From positions 1 through 14,926 of the forward strand of contig NZ_JZWV01000445.1 in the NCBI RefSeq assembly GCF_000966975.1: a DNA stretch of 14,926 nt. Direction: 5' to 3'. The stretch comes from Streptomyces katrae. GTDB lineage: Bacteria; Actinomycetota; Actinomycetes; Streptomycetales; Streptomycetaceae. Position 1 is the stretch's first letter. The number at the start of each line of letters is the position of its first letter. This document shows positions 5,846 through 13,304 of this stretch, piece by piece. The notes beneath the pieces were generated by a model. That model searched no databases. It saw only the letters and a list, made by a program, of their open reading frames with translations, and had not been told where the DNA came from. The position numbers were made by a program, and so were the translations under genes.

Positions 5846-6958
5846 ATGAGCCTGACGGGGACCCCCCTCTTCGCGACGGTGATCGGCCTGACGCTGATCG
5901 CCGTCGTCCTGCCGCTGACCGTGTGGGGCAAGGTGCGCGGCCCCGCCGCCGCACGCCTGGCCACGCGCGGGCTGATGGTGCTGTTCGCGCAGGTCACCGC
6001 CGTCGCCCTGGTGTTCGTCGCGGTCAACCGGGACATGAACTTCTACGCCTCCTGGGGCGACCTGATGGGCACCGGCAGCTATGTCCAGTCCGCGCCCGAC
6101 CTCGGCGCCGACGGCATGGGCGGCAAGAAGGCCGAGCAGGTCAGGCAGGAGCCGAAGGTCCGCCAGGACTTCGAGCCCGTCGACGGGCTCGGCGGCCGCG
6201 TGAAGAAGACCGAACTCGAAGGGAAGATCTCCGGGGTCAAGGGCGACGTCATGGTGTGGCTGCCGCCGCAGTACGACGACCCCGCCTACAAGGACAAGAA
6301 GTTCCCGGTCGTCGAGCTGATCCCCGGCATACCCGGCACGGGCAAGTCCTGGTTCCAGGGGCTCAAGGCGCACGAGGTGCTGGAGCCGCTGATGAAGGAG
6401 GGCAAGGTCCAGCCCTTCATCCTGGTCTCCCCGCGCGCCATGCTCCTGGGCAACGCCGACACCGGCTGCGCCAACCTCCCCGGCAAGGTCAACGCCGACA
6501 GCTGGTTCAGCGTCGACGTCCGCAAGATGGTCACCGACAACTTCCGCGCCTCCGACGAGCCCCGCACCTGGGGCGTCGCCGGCTACTCGGCCGGTGCCTA
6601 CTGCGCCGCCAAGCTGGCCATCCTGCACCCCGACCGCTACGGCGCGGCCGTCTCCCTGTCCGGCTACAACGACCCCGGGCAGGAGCCCACCTCGCTGGTC
6701 GCCAAGGACCCCGAGCTGCGCCGCACCCACAACCTGAAGGAACTGCTGAAGGCCCAGCCCGCGCCGCCGGCGGTGGCGCTGTGGATGTCGGGCGCCGAGC
6801 AGGACGGCTACCTGTCCGGCATGGACCTCAAGGGGCTCGCCCAGAACCCGACCACGGTGCACGCGGAGAAGGTGACCGGCGGGCACAACCTGGAGTCCTG
6901 GTCCAAGCAGCTGCCGCAGACCTTCGGCTGGCTGAGCCAGACCGTCAAGGCGCCCTAG
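5846..6958 (+). CDS. Membrane-anchored esterase, alpha/beta-hydrolase (esterase D/mycolyltransferase-like fold)
   Basis: A 370-residue product from ATG 5846; GTG 5843 and TTG 5834 are in frame upstream with no better ribosome site. Two N-terminal hydrophobic helices (about 8-27 and 42-60) anchor it, leaving an extracytoplasmic catalytic domain from about 110. The strand VKGDVMVWLPPQYDD and the KKFPVVELIPG strand open a PF00756-type fold. The nucleophile elbow is GYSAG with Ser248, the acid is likely Asp320 (MSGAEQDGY), and the His is probably His347 (GGHNLESW). This family includes S-formylglutathione hydrolases, ferulic acid esterases and antigen-85 mycolyltransferases; the substrate here cannot be set. 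It is downstream of the stress regulator on the same strand, separated by a hairpin and the 12-bp duplication, so co-regulation is plausible. Convergent with the NlpC/P60 gene, 36 nt apart. Confidence 0.85.
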   Translation: MSLTGTPLFATVIGLTLIAVVLPLTVWGKVRGPAAARLATRGLMVLFAQVTAVALVFVAVNRDMNFYASWGDLMGTGSYVQSAPDLGADGMGGKKAEQVRQEPKVRQDFEPVDGLGGRVKKTELEGKISGVKGDVMVWLPPQYDDPAYKDKKFPVVELIPGIPGTGKSWFQGLKAHEVLEPLMKEGKVQPFILVSPRAMLLGNADTGCANLPGKVNADSWFSVDVRKMVTDNFRASDEPRTWGVAGYSAGAYCAAKLAILHPDRYGAAVSLSGYNDPGQEPTSLVAKDPELRRTHNLKELLKAQPAPPAVALWMSGAEQDGYLSGMDLKGLAQNPTTVHAEKVTGGHNLESWSKQLPQTFGWLSQTVKAP

Positions 6959-6994
6959 TCCTCTGCGTCGGGGCCCCTGGTCCTCCGCGCGGGG

Positions 6995-8068
6995 CTACGC
7001 CGGGCGGGAGGCGCCGGCCCAGGGCATCGAGTCGACCGGCGCCAGCCGGACCGTGGAGCCGGGGCGCGGGGCGTGGATGATCTGGCCGCCCCCGACGTAC
7101 AGGCCGACGTGCGTGATGCCGGAGTAGTAGAACACCAGGTCGCCGGGGGCCAGCTGGTCGCGGGAGACCCGCCGGCCGGCGTTGATCTGGGTGTAGGTGG
7201 TGCGCGGCAGCGAGACCCCCGCCGCCCGCCAGGCCGCCTGGGTCAGGCCGGAGCAGTCGAACGAGCCCGGGCCGGTCGCCCCCCAGACGTACGGCTTGCC
7301 GATCGCCCCGTACGCGAACGCCACCGCGCGGGCGGCGCGCGAACCGTCTGCCGGGGCCGGTGCGGGGGAGCCGGGATGCCCGGCGGGCACCGTCCCCGCG
7401 GGCCGGGCGGCGGGGGAGTCCGGGCCGCCGCCGTGCTGGGCCTCGTACGCGGCCCGCTCCTCGGCGCTGAGCCGGGCCAGCAGCCGCTGGGCGGTGGCCA
7501 GCCGGTCCTCGACGACGGCCTTCTGCCGGGCGAGCTCGTCCCGCCGGGCGCGGACCTCCTTCAGGCTGCCGTCGGCCCGCGCGCGCAGCCGGCCGACCTC
7601 GTCGAGCCCGCGCCGTACGGAGGCCACCTCGGCGGCGGTCCGGTCGCCGGCCCGGGTGAGGAGGGAGGCCCGCTCGAGGTAGTCCTGCGGGTCGGAGGCG
7701 AGCGCCAGCTGCACGGCGGGGCCCAGGCCGCCGCTGCGGTACTGGCCCGCCGCGACCGAGGCGAGCGCGCTGCGGGCGGCGCCGAGCCGGTCCTCCTTGC
7801 GGGCGGCCTCGTCCTGCAGGCCGGTCAGCGCCCGCTCGGCCTCGTCCGCCTTTGCCTTCGCCCCGTTGTAGTTCTCCGTCGCCGCCTCGGCCTCCCCGTA
7901 GAGCCGGTCGACCTCCGCCTTGACCTGGGCGGGGGTCTGCTGGGGCTCGGCGTGCGAGGTGCCTTCGAAGGCGGTGGCGGTGGCAGCGCCCGCGAGGGCG
8001 AGGGTGGCGGCGGTCCGGACGGTGCCGCCGGAGAACGGGCGCTGCCTGGGCTTTCGATGACTGGCCAC
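6995..8068 (-). CDS. Secreted NlpC/P60 peptidoglycan endopeptidase with coiled-coil N-terminus (RipA-like)
   Basis: A 357-residue protein from GTG 8068, preceded by GAGG at 5 nt spacing. The signal peptide (Arg/Lys-rich n-region, hydrophobic core 17-34, cleavage near SHA-EP at 40) exports it. Residues about 45-205 form a long charged, Ala/Arg/Glu-rich coiled coil. A Pro/Ala/Gly linker (about 211-243) leads to the NlpC/P60 domain (about 245-357). The catalytic triad is visible: Cys272 in GSFDCSGLTQAAW, His320 in ITHVGLYVG and His332 in IIHAPRP. Such enzymes cut the D-Glu to diamino acid bond of the stem peptide and serve in cell separation or spore germination. The coiled coil usually holds the active site closed until a partner (FtsX-like) activates it; no FtsX is adjacent here. 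Its promoter lies in 8069-8195. Confidence 0.93.
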   Translation of the reverse strand: MASHRKPRQRPFSGGTVRTAATLALAGAATATAFEGTSHAEPQQTPAQVKAEVDRLYGEAEAATENYNGAKAKADEAERALTGLQDEAARKEDRLGAARSALASVAAGQYRSGGLGPAVQLALASDPQDYLERASLLTRAGDRTAAEVASVRRGLDEVGRLRARADGSLKEVRARRDELARQKAVVEDRLATAQRLLARLSAEERAAYEAQHGGGPDSPAARPAGTVPAGHPGSPAPAPADGSRAARAVAFAYGAIGKPYVWGATGPGSFDCSGLTQAAWRAAGVSLPRTTYTQINAGRRVSRDQLAPGDLVFYYSGITHVGLYVGGGQIIHAPRPGSTVRLAPVDSMPWAGASRPA

Positions 8069-8195
8069 GGGGGCCTCACGTCCTTCCGTCGGTCCCGCAG
8101 GTCTCGGGGGAGGACGCTAAACCTGGAGGTCACGGCCGGATGAGGAGTTGATCAGTACTGGCCGCGGCTGATCGCCGATGGCCGTACGGGACCGC
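8069..8195. promoter_or_regulatory. Upstream region of the NlpC/P60 gene
   Basis: 127 bp between the 118-residue membrane protein gene and the hydrolase, both on the minus strand. A GATCAG/CTGATC inverted repeat (8150-8155 and 8168-8173) and a TAGCGT -10-like hexamer on the minus strand (plus strand ACGCTA near 8113-8118) are visible, but no convincing -35. I saw no c-di-AMP (ydaO) riboswitch, which often precedes Streptomyces cell-wall hydrolases. Confidence 0.25.
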
Positions 8196-8552
8196 TCAGT
8201 GCCAGAGGACGGCGATAAAGATATTGGCGACTGTCAGTCCGCCGACCGCGCCGAAGAGACCCTTCTCGACCCGCTCCTCGTCGCGCTTGACGTAGACGAG
8301 CGCCAGGATCACGAAGAGGACCGCGAGCTTCACGCCGATCTTGATGTTGTTCAGGGGCGCCCCGTCGCCCATCTCGTGGAAGCCGACCAGCAGCACGCCG
8401 GTGACGAGCATGGTCAGCGCGCCGTGGAGCATCGCGGGCACGAAGCGGGCGGTGCCGGCGCCCATCGCCTTCATCTGGGTCAGGAAGCCGCCCAGGAGGG
8501 AGGCTATGCCGATGATGTGCAGGCCGACGAAGGCGTTGGTGAGGACAGTCAT
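8196..8552 (-). CDS. Small four-helix integral membrane protein (118 aa)
   Basis: Starts at ATG 8552; the -10-like TAGGCT (plus strand AGCCTA at 8560-8565) leaves exactly 7 nt before the ATG, so the transcript may be leaderless. Four hydrophobic helices at about 5-24, 38-57, 72-88 and 99-116 are linked by short polar loops, with a charged loop KRDEERVEKG between helices 3 and 4. This is the kind of conserved hypothetical found beside pcrA in Streptomyces; I recognise no functional motif. It is divergent from pcrA, sharing a 107-bp promoter region. Confidence 0.8.
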   Translation of the reverse strand: MTVLTNAFVGLHIIGIASLLGGFLTQMKAMGAGTARFVPAMLHGALTMLVTGVLLVGFHEMGDGAPLNNIKIGVKLAVLFVILALVYVKRDEERVEKGLFGAVGGLTVANIFIAVLWH

Positions 8553-8644
8553 GGCGCCGAGCCTACGGGGTGCCCATTGCGCTCCCCCTCCCGGTCCCGA
8601 CGGCGGATTTCCCCGGGGCGGAGCCGCCTGTCGGTCCCGACCCC

Positions 8645-8650
8645 TAGACT
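8645..8650 (+). promoter_or_regulatory. -10-like TAGACT before pcrA, deciding the start codon
   Basis: TAGACT ends 9 nt before ATG 8660 but only 3 nt before ATG 8654. A transcript starting 7-10 nt downstream of this hexamer would contain only the second ATG as a leaderless start, favouring MSSLFDDSF as the true N-terminus. No strong -35 is seen. A repeated CGGTCCCGAC (8592-8601 and 8632-8641, 40 bp apart) lies in the same divergent promoter. Confidence 0.4.
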
Positions 8651-8659
8651 CGGATGGCG

Positions 8660-11149
8660 ATGAGCAGCCTCTTTGACGACAGCTTCCTGGCCGACCTCAC
8701 CCCCTCCGACGAGGTCCCCCCGCCGCCCGAGGAGCACCACGCCCCCGAGGAGGGCGCGGACGACCTGTTCGGCGGCCGCTTCGACCTGCCCGTGGACAGG
8801 GACGCCTACTACCGCGACGGCGCCCCCCGGCCGGTCATCGACCCCGCGGCCCTCCTGGACGGGCTGAACGAGCAGCAGGCCGCAGCCGTGGTGCACGCGG
8901 GCTCCCCGCTGCTCATCGTGGCCGGCGCCGGCTCCGGCAAGACCCGCGTGCTGACCCACCGCATCGGACACCTGCTGTCCGCGCGGCACGTCCACCCGGG
9001 CCAGATCCTGGCGATCACCTTCACCAACAAGGCCGCGGCCGAGATGAAGGAGCGCGTCGAGAACCTGGTCGGCCCGCGCGCCAACGCCATGTGGGTCTCC
9101 ACCTTCCACAGCGCCTGCGTGCGCATCCTGCGCCGCGAGTCCAAGAGGCTCGGCTTCACCTCCTCGTTCTCGATCTACGACGCCGCCGACTCCAAGCGCC
9201 TGATGGCGCTGGTCTGCCGCGACCTGGACCTGGACCCGAAGAAGTTCCCGCCCAAGTCCTTCAACGCCAAGATCTCGAACCTCAAGAACGAGCTCATCGA
9301 CGAGGACGCCTTCGCCGCCCAGGCCGCCGACGGCTTCGAGAAGACCCTCGCCCAGGCGTACGCGATGTACCAGGGCCGGCTGCGCGAGGCCAACGCCCTC
9401 GACTTCGACGACATCATCATGACCACGGTCCACCTCCTCCAGGCCTTCCCGGACGTGGCCGAGCACTACCGGCGCCGCTTCCGGCACGTGCTGGTCGACG
9501 AGTACCAGGACACCAACCACGCCCAGTACACCCTGGTGCGCGAGCTGGTCGGCCCCGGCTACCCGGACCTGCCGCCCGCCGAACTCTGCGTCGTGGGCGA
9601 CGCCGACCAGTCCATCTACGCCTTCCGCGGCGCGACCATCCGCAACATCCTCCAGTTCGAGGAGGACTACAAGGACGCGACGACGATCCTGCTGGAGCAG
9701 AACTACCGCTCCACCCAGACGATCCTCTCCGCCGCCAACGCCGTCATCGAGCGCAACGAGAACCGCCGCGCCAAGAACCTGTGGACCCAGGCCGGCACCG
9801 GCGCCGTCATCACCGGCTACGTCGCCGACACCGAGCACGACGAGGCCCAGTTCGTCGCCGACGAGATCGACCGGCTGACGGACGCGGGCGACGCCAAGGC
9901 CGGAGACGTCGCGATCTTCTACCGGACCAACGCCCAGTCCCGCGTGTTCGAGGAGATCTTCATCCGCGTCGGACTGCCCTACAAGGTCGTCGGCGGCGTC
10001 CGCTTCTACGAGCGCAAGGAGGTCCGGGACGTCCTGGCCTACCTGCGCGTCCTGGCCAACCCCGAGGACAACGTCCCGCTGCGCCGCATCCTGAACGTGC
10101 CCAAGCGCGGCATCGGCGAGCGGGCCGAGGCGATGATCGACGCCCTCGCCCACCGCGAGAAGATCACCTTCCCGCAGGCCCTGCGCCGGGTGGACGAGGC
10201 CTTCGGCATGGCCGCCCGCTCCACCAACGCCGTCAAGCGGTTCAACACCCTGATGGAGGAGCTCCGCACCATCGTCGACTCCGGCGCCGGACCGGCCGTG
10301 GTGCTGGAGGCGGTCCTGGAGCGCACGGGCTACCTCGCCGAGCTCCAGGCCTCCACCGACCCGCAGGACGAGACCCGGATCGAGAACCTCCAGGAGCTGG
10401 CGGCCGTCGCCCTCGAATTCGAGCAGGCGAGGGACGAGGACAACCCGGGCACCCTGGCCGAGTTCCTGGAGCAGGTCGCGCTCGTCGCCGACTCCGACCA
10501 GATTCCGGACGAGGACCCGGACGGCTCGGGCGTCATCACCCTGATGACCCTGCACACCGCCAAGGGCCTGGAGTTCCCGGTGGTCTTCCTGACCGGCATG
10601 GAGGACGGGGTCTTCCCGCACATGCGCGCGCTGGGCCAGACCAAGGAGCTGGAGGAGGAGCGCCGCCTCGCCTACGTCGGCATCACCCGCGCCCGCGAAC
10701 GGCTGTACCTGACCCGCTCCAGCATGCGCAGCGCCTGGGGCACCCCCTCGTACAACCCGCCCTCGCGGTTCCTGGAGGAGATCCCGGCCGAGTACCTGCA
10801 GTGGAAGCGCACGGGGGCCGCGCAGAAGCCGGCCGGTCCGATGCGCGGCTCCGGCTACGGCTCCTCGTCCTCCGGGTCGGGGAAGGCCTCGTTCGGGACC
10901 TCGCCGGAGGCCTTCCTGTCCTCCTCGCGCTCCCGCTCCTCGGGCCCCTCCGGGTTCGCGACGCGCCGCGCCACGGACAAGCCGGTCATCGCGCTGGCCG
11001 TCGGGGACCGGGTCACGCACGACCAGTTCGGACTGGGCACGGTCATGGAGGTCCGGGGCGCCGGCGCGGACGCGCAGGCCACCATCGACTTCGGGGATGA
11101 CAAGCCCAAGCGCCTGCTCCTGCGCTACGCGCCGGTGCAGAAGCTCTAG
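8660..11149 (+). CDS. pcrA: ATP-dependent DNA helicase PcrA/UvrD (superfamily 1A)
   Basis: An 829-residue SF1A helicase, 3'-5' translocase in repair and replication restart. An acidic, Pro-rich N-terminal extension (about 1-60) precedes the core. Q-motif region LNEQQAAAV; Walker A AGAGSGKT (88-95); motif Ia AITFTNKAAAEMK; Walker B with DEYQD (280-284); motif III VVGDADQSIYAFRGA; motif V region MTLHTAKGLEFPVVF; motif VI YVGITRARERL (about 672-682). All are intact. The C-terminus has a low-complexity Gly/Ser linker (about 730-775) and then a Tudor-like fold (VGDRVTHDQFGLGTVMEVRG to the end), which in PcrA/UvrD binds RNA polymerase. The start at 8660 is preferred over 8654 on promoter spacing. 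The gene stands alone: divergent from the 118-residue protein, convergent with the M23 gene 21 nt away. Confidence 0.97.
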   Translation: MSSLFDDSFLADLTPSDEVPPPPEEHHAPEEGADDLFGGRFDLPVDRDAYYRDGAPRPVIDPAALLDGLNEQQAAAVVHAGSPLLIVAGAGSGKTRVLTHRIGHLLSARHVHPGQILAITFTNKAAAEMKERVENLVGPRANAMWVSTFHSACVRILRRESKRLGFTSSFSIYDAADSKRLMALVCRDLDLDPKKFPPKSFNAKISNLKNELIDEDAFAAQAADGFEKTLAQAYAMYQGRLREANALDFDDIIMTTVHLLQAFPDVAEHYRRRFRHVLVDEYQDTNHAQYTLVRELVGPGYPDLPPAELCVVGDADQSIYAFRGATIRNILQFEEDYKDATTILLEQNYRSTQTILSAANAVIERNENRRAKNLWTQAGTGAVITGYVADTEHDEAQFVADEIDRLTDAGDAKAGDVAIFYRTNAQSRVFEEIFIRVGLPYKVVGGVRFYERKEVRDVLAYLRVLANPEDNVPLRRILNVPKRGIGERAEAMIDALAHREKITFPQALRRVDEAFGMAARSTNAVKRFNTLMEELRTIVDSGAGPAVVLEAVLERTGYLAELQASTDPQDETRIENLQELAAVALEFEQARDEDNPGTLAEFLEQVALVADSDQIPDEDPDGSGVITLMTLHTAKGLEFPVVFLTGMEDGVFPHMRALGQTKELEEERRLAYVGITRARERLYLTRSSMRSAWGTPSYNPPSRFLEEIPAEYLQWKRTGAAQKPAGPMRGSGYGSSSSGSGKASFGTSPEAFLSSSRSRSSGPSGFATRRATDKPVIALAVGDRVTHDQFGLGTVMEVRGAGADAQATIDFGDDKPKRLLLRYAPVQKL

Positions 11150-11170
11150 CCGCGGGGGGCCCGGCTGCTA

Positions 11171-12682
11171 CTAGGTCGGGTCCAGGCCGTGGTTGCGCAG
11201 CCAGGCCAGGGGGTCGACGGCGGAGCCGCCACCGGGCCGTACCTCGAAGTGGAGGTGCGGGCCGGTGGAGTTGCCGGAGTTGCCGGAGTACGCGATGACG
11301 TCGCCGGCCTTGACCTGCCCGGACCGGATCTTGGTGCTGCTCAGGTGGCAGTACCAGGTCTCCGTGCCGTCGGGGGAGGTCAGGATGGCCATGTTCCCGT
11401 AGGCGCTGTTCCACTGGGTGCGCATGGTGCCGTCGGTGGCGGCCATGACCGGGGTGCCGTAGGAGACCGGGAAGTCGATGCCGGTGTGCACGGACATCCA
11501 CATGCCGCCGGCCTGGCCGAACATGGCGCTCAGACCGTGCTGCGTGACCGGGATGGCGAACTTGGGGCGCGCCGCCTCCTTGGCCGCCGCCTCCTCGGCC
11601 CGCTTCTTCTTCTCGTCTTCCTGCCGCTGCTTGAGGTCGATCCGCTCCTGGGTGCGGCTCGCGCGGTCGGCGAAGTCCCCGGCGTCGGCGCTGAGGGCCG
11701 CCAGCTGGGTGTCGAGCTTGTTGTTCGCCGCGACCGGCTTCACCGAGGAAGGGTCGGGGGCGGCCATCGTGGTCGTGTCCTCCGACGGCTTGTCACCGCC
11801 GGTGAGCCCGCCGACGGAGGCGGCGGCGACTCCCGCGACGCCCATCACGCAGACGGAGGGAACGGCCACGGTCAGCAGGGCGGACCGCTTGGCCGGCGTA
11901 CGGCGCCGGGCGCTGCCCGCCTTGGCCCCGCCGCGGCCGCCGCCCCGGCGCGCCGAACGCGGCTCGGCCGCGGCGGCGGTGGCCTGGGGCACCATCTGCG
12001 TGGGCAGGTCGTGGACGGCCTCGTCGAACTGGGCGCCGTCGAACTGGGGGTCGCCGAGCCGGGGGTCGTCGTCCTCGGAAGCGGAGTAGGCGGGACCGAG
12101 GGGCTCGAAGACGGAGGTCTCGTCCTCGGCGTACGCGTCGTCGGCGAACACCGGGACGACGGTCGTGGCCTCGTATCCGTCGGCCACCGGCTCGGTCTCC
12201 GCGGCACCGCCGGCGCTGTTCCAGGCGGTGGCGTCATAGGCGCCGGTGTCCTGCCCGTTCCCGTTGCCGTAGCCGGAGAAGTCCCACTGCCCGGTCTGCT
12301 CGGAGCCGTCGGTGCCGTTGGTTCCGTACCCGAACGCGGCCGACGAGTAGTCGGTGCCCGCGGAGTGCGCCGAGTTCCAGGCGCTCGCGTCCCAGGAGCC
12401 CGTCGCGTCCTCGGGGACGGCCTGGGCCGGGACGCTGGAGAGGTAGTCCTGCTGCGTGGTCCACGCCGTGCTGTCGTAGGCGCCGGTGTCGGCGGGCGAC
12501 GGGTAGGAGCCGTACGCGTCGTAGGTTCCGTAACTGCCGGACGAGGCGTAGTCCGTGACGTACTGATAGCCCTGACCCTGCGTTTCATAGGAAACGTAGG
12601 TCTGGTCACCAGCGAAAGTGGTGGTGGAAAGGCCGTCGTGCCCCATTTCGGGGTACTGGCCCGACGTCGGGCGGTCGTTCAC
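11171..12682 (-). CDS. Membrane-anchored M23 (LytM) metallopeptidase with a long N-terminal tail
   Basis: A 503-residue protein from GTG 12682 (an adjacent TTG 12685 is possible). Residues 1 to about 245 are a Tyr/Gly/Ser/Thr- and Asp-rich low-complexity tail with three degenerate TG-x-x-D-x-x-AW repeats. A basic patch (RRGGGRGG to RRRTPAKR, about 246-267) then precedes one membrane helix (about 268-293). This topology places the tail in the cytoplasm. Outside are a coiled coil (about 322-373, rich in E/K/A) and the M23 domain with Zn ligands HxxxD (HTGID, near 400) and HxH (PHLHFE, near 478). These cut peptidoglycan cross-links, or, if degenerate, activate amidases; the key residues here are present. 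Its promoter lies in 12762-12791. The gene is convergent with pcrA. Confidence 0.9.
   Translation of the reverse strand: MNDRPTSGQYPEMGHDGLSTTTFAGDQTYVSYETQGQGYQYVTDYASSGSYGTYDAYGSYPSPADTGAYDSTAWTTQQDYLSSVPAQAVPEDATGSWDASAWNSAHSAGTDYSSAAFGYGTNGTDGSEQTGQWDFSGYGNGNGQDTGAYDATAWNSAGGAAETEPVADGYEATTVVPVFADDAYAEDETSVFEPLGPAYSASEDDDPRLGDPQFDGAQFDEAVHDLPTQMVPQATAAAAEPRSARRGGGRGGAKAGSARRRTPAKRSALLTVAVPSVCVMGVAGVAAASVGGLTGGDKPSEDTTTMAAPDPSSVKPVAANNKLDTQLAALSADAGDFADRASRTQERIDLKQRQEDEKKKRAEEAAAKEAARPKFAIPVTQHGLSAMFGQAGGMWMSVHTGIDFPVSYGTPVMAATDGTMRTQWNSAYGNMAILTSPDGTETWYCHLSSTKIRSGQVKAGDVIAYSGNSGNSTGPHLHFEVRPGGGSAVDPLAWLRNHGLDPT
12212..12493 (-). repeat. Degenerate TG-x-x-D-x-x-AW repeats in the M23 protein tail
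   Basis: Three copies of a roughly 11-14 residue unit: DTGAYDSTAW, DATGSWDASAWNSA and DTGAYDATAWNSA. The first and third are nearly identical at DNA level around the CGCCGGTGTC stretches near 12480 and 12240. A fourth diverged unit (TGQWDFSGYG) sits between the second and third. Confidence 0.6.
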
Positions 12683-12761
12683 CAACTTCTCTTTCGCCTC
12701 GGCAGTGGGGGGCCTGGGTGGCCGGGGAACTCGAGGTTCACCGGAGGAGAGCAGTGGCGTG

Positions 12762-12791
12762 ACTGTACCCGGCGGTTACTCGCCTCGACAA
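12762..12791 (-). promoter_or_regulatory. Sigma70-type promoter for the M23 gene
   Basis: On the minus strand TTGTCG (12786-12791) and TACAGT (12762-12767) are separated by 18 bp, close to the HrdB consensus. Transcription would begin near 12755, leaving a leader of about 70 nt. GTAACC followed closely by GGTAC lies within the spacer, an imperfect inverted repeat that could be a regulator site. Confidence 0.45.
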
Positions 12792-12833
12792 TCTTCGGCG
12801 GGTTTCGACCTCGCGGGAACCGGGCATTCGGCC

Positions 12834-12854
12834 GTCTTTCGGTCGCCGAAAGAC
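12834..12854. repeat. 9-bp inverted repeat upstream of the M23 gene
   Basis: GTCTTTCGG (12834-12842) and CCGAAAGAC (12846-12854) are perfect arms with a 3-nt loop. It is 40 nt past the stop of the 122-residue gene and 43 nt before the -35 of the M23 promoter, both on the minus strand. It could be the terminator of the preceding operon or an operator. Confidence 0.5.
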
Positions 12855-12894
12855 CGACCCTTGGCCTTGAGTTCGAAATTCGTTCGACTGGAGG

Positions 12895-13263
12895 TCATCC
12901 GGTGTTGTAGGCCAGCGCGAGGAGCAGCGCGAAGGGCACCGGCACCAGTGCGGCCGACCGCAGCCAGGTCCCGCGACGCGCCTTGGGCGGCAGGACGGCG
13001 TCGACGACGAAGACCGCGCCGAGCAGCAGCACACCCGTCACGACCAGCAGGAACAGTACGGCCGTGGAGTGGTCGAGGGTGTGGAAATCGCAGTCGCCCA
13101 GGTCTGGCCTGGAAAGGTCGGCCGTGCTGTGGCAGTCCATGGGCAGGTATTCGGTCAGCGTCCACCAGGCCAGGTAGAGGGGCACGACGGCGGGCACGCC
13201 GAGGGCCAGGTTCGCCAGCACGGGCGCCAGCATCCCGCGCCGCGCCGCGCCCTCCCCGCCCAT
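12895..13263 (-). CDS. Small membrane protein (122 aa), three helices, paired cysteines
   Basis: Starts at ATG 13263 behind a G-rich GGGGGAC; ATG 13233 (M11) is a later alternative. Hydrophobic segments fall at about 15-36, 66-90 and 102-119. Between the first two is a polar loop, PMDCHSTADLSRPDLGDCDF, with Cys44 and Cys58 that could form an extracytoplasmic disulfide. The gene lies 41 nt downstream of the lipase-like gene on the same strand and is probably in its operon. No family is recognised; it looks like a conserved Streptomyces hypothetical. Confidence 0.75.
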   Translation of the reverse strand: MGGEGAARRGMLAPVLANLALGVPAVVPLYLAWWTLTEYLPMDCHSTADLSRPDLGDCDFHTLDHSTAVLFLLVVTGVLLLGAVFVVDAVLPPKARRGTWLRSAALVPVPFALLLALAYNTG

Positions 13264-13304
13264 GCGTCCCCCGCCCCCGCCCCGTCCCGGAATCCTCCGG
13301 GGGC

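Noticed and set aside
6326..6352. Walker A look-alike GIPGTGKS in the esterase
   Set aside because: It lies in a strand-loop of an alpha/beta-hydrolase with a full Ser/Asp/His triad, and no Walker B or other ATPase motif follows; chance similarity.
8069..8195. Possible c-di-AMP (ydaO) riboswitch before the NlpC/P60 gene
   Set aside because: The gap is too short for the full fold and I could not find its conserved core; only an RBS and weak inverted repeats are visible.
8549..11020. 823-codon antisense open frame opposite pcrA
   Set aside because: A shadow of the strongly biased pcrA codons; composition is Val/Gly/Asp-rich, with no recognisable domain.
11267..11289. 9-bp tandem repeat in the M23 gene (GGAGTTGCC twice plus five bases)
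   Set aside because: It is in frame, encoding GNSGNSTG just before PHLHFE, where related peptidases have the same length (GSTGNSTG-like). It is normal family sequence, not an insertion.
12727..12739. GAAC-TCGAG-GTTC resembling an SOS or sigma-factor site
   Set aside because: It is slightly asymmetric, is downstream of the likely transcription start of the M23 gene, and does not match a LexA box well.
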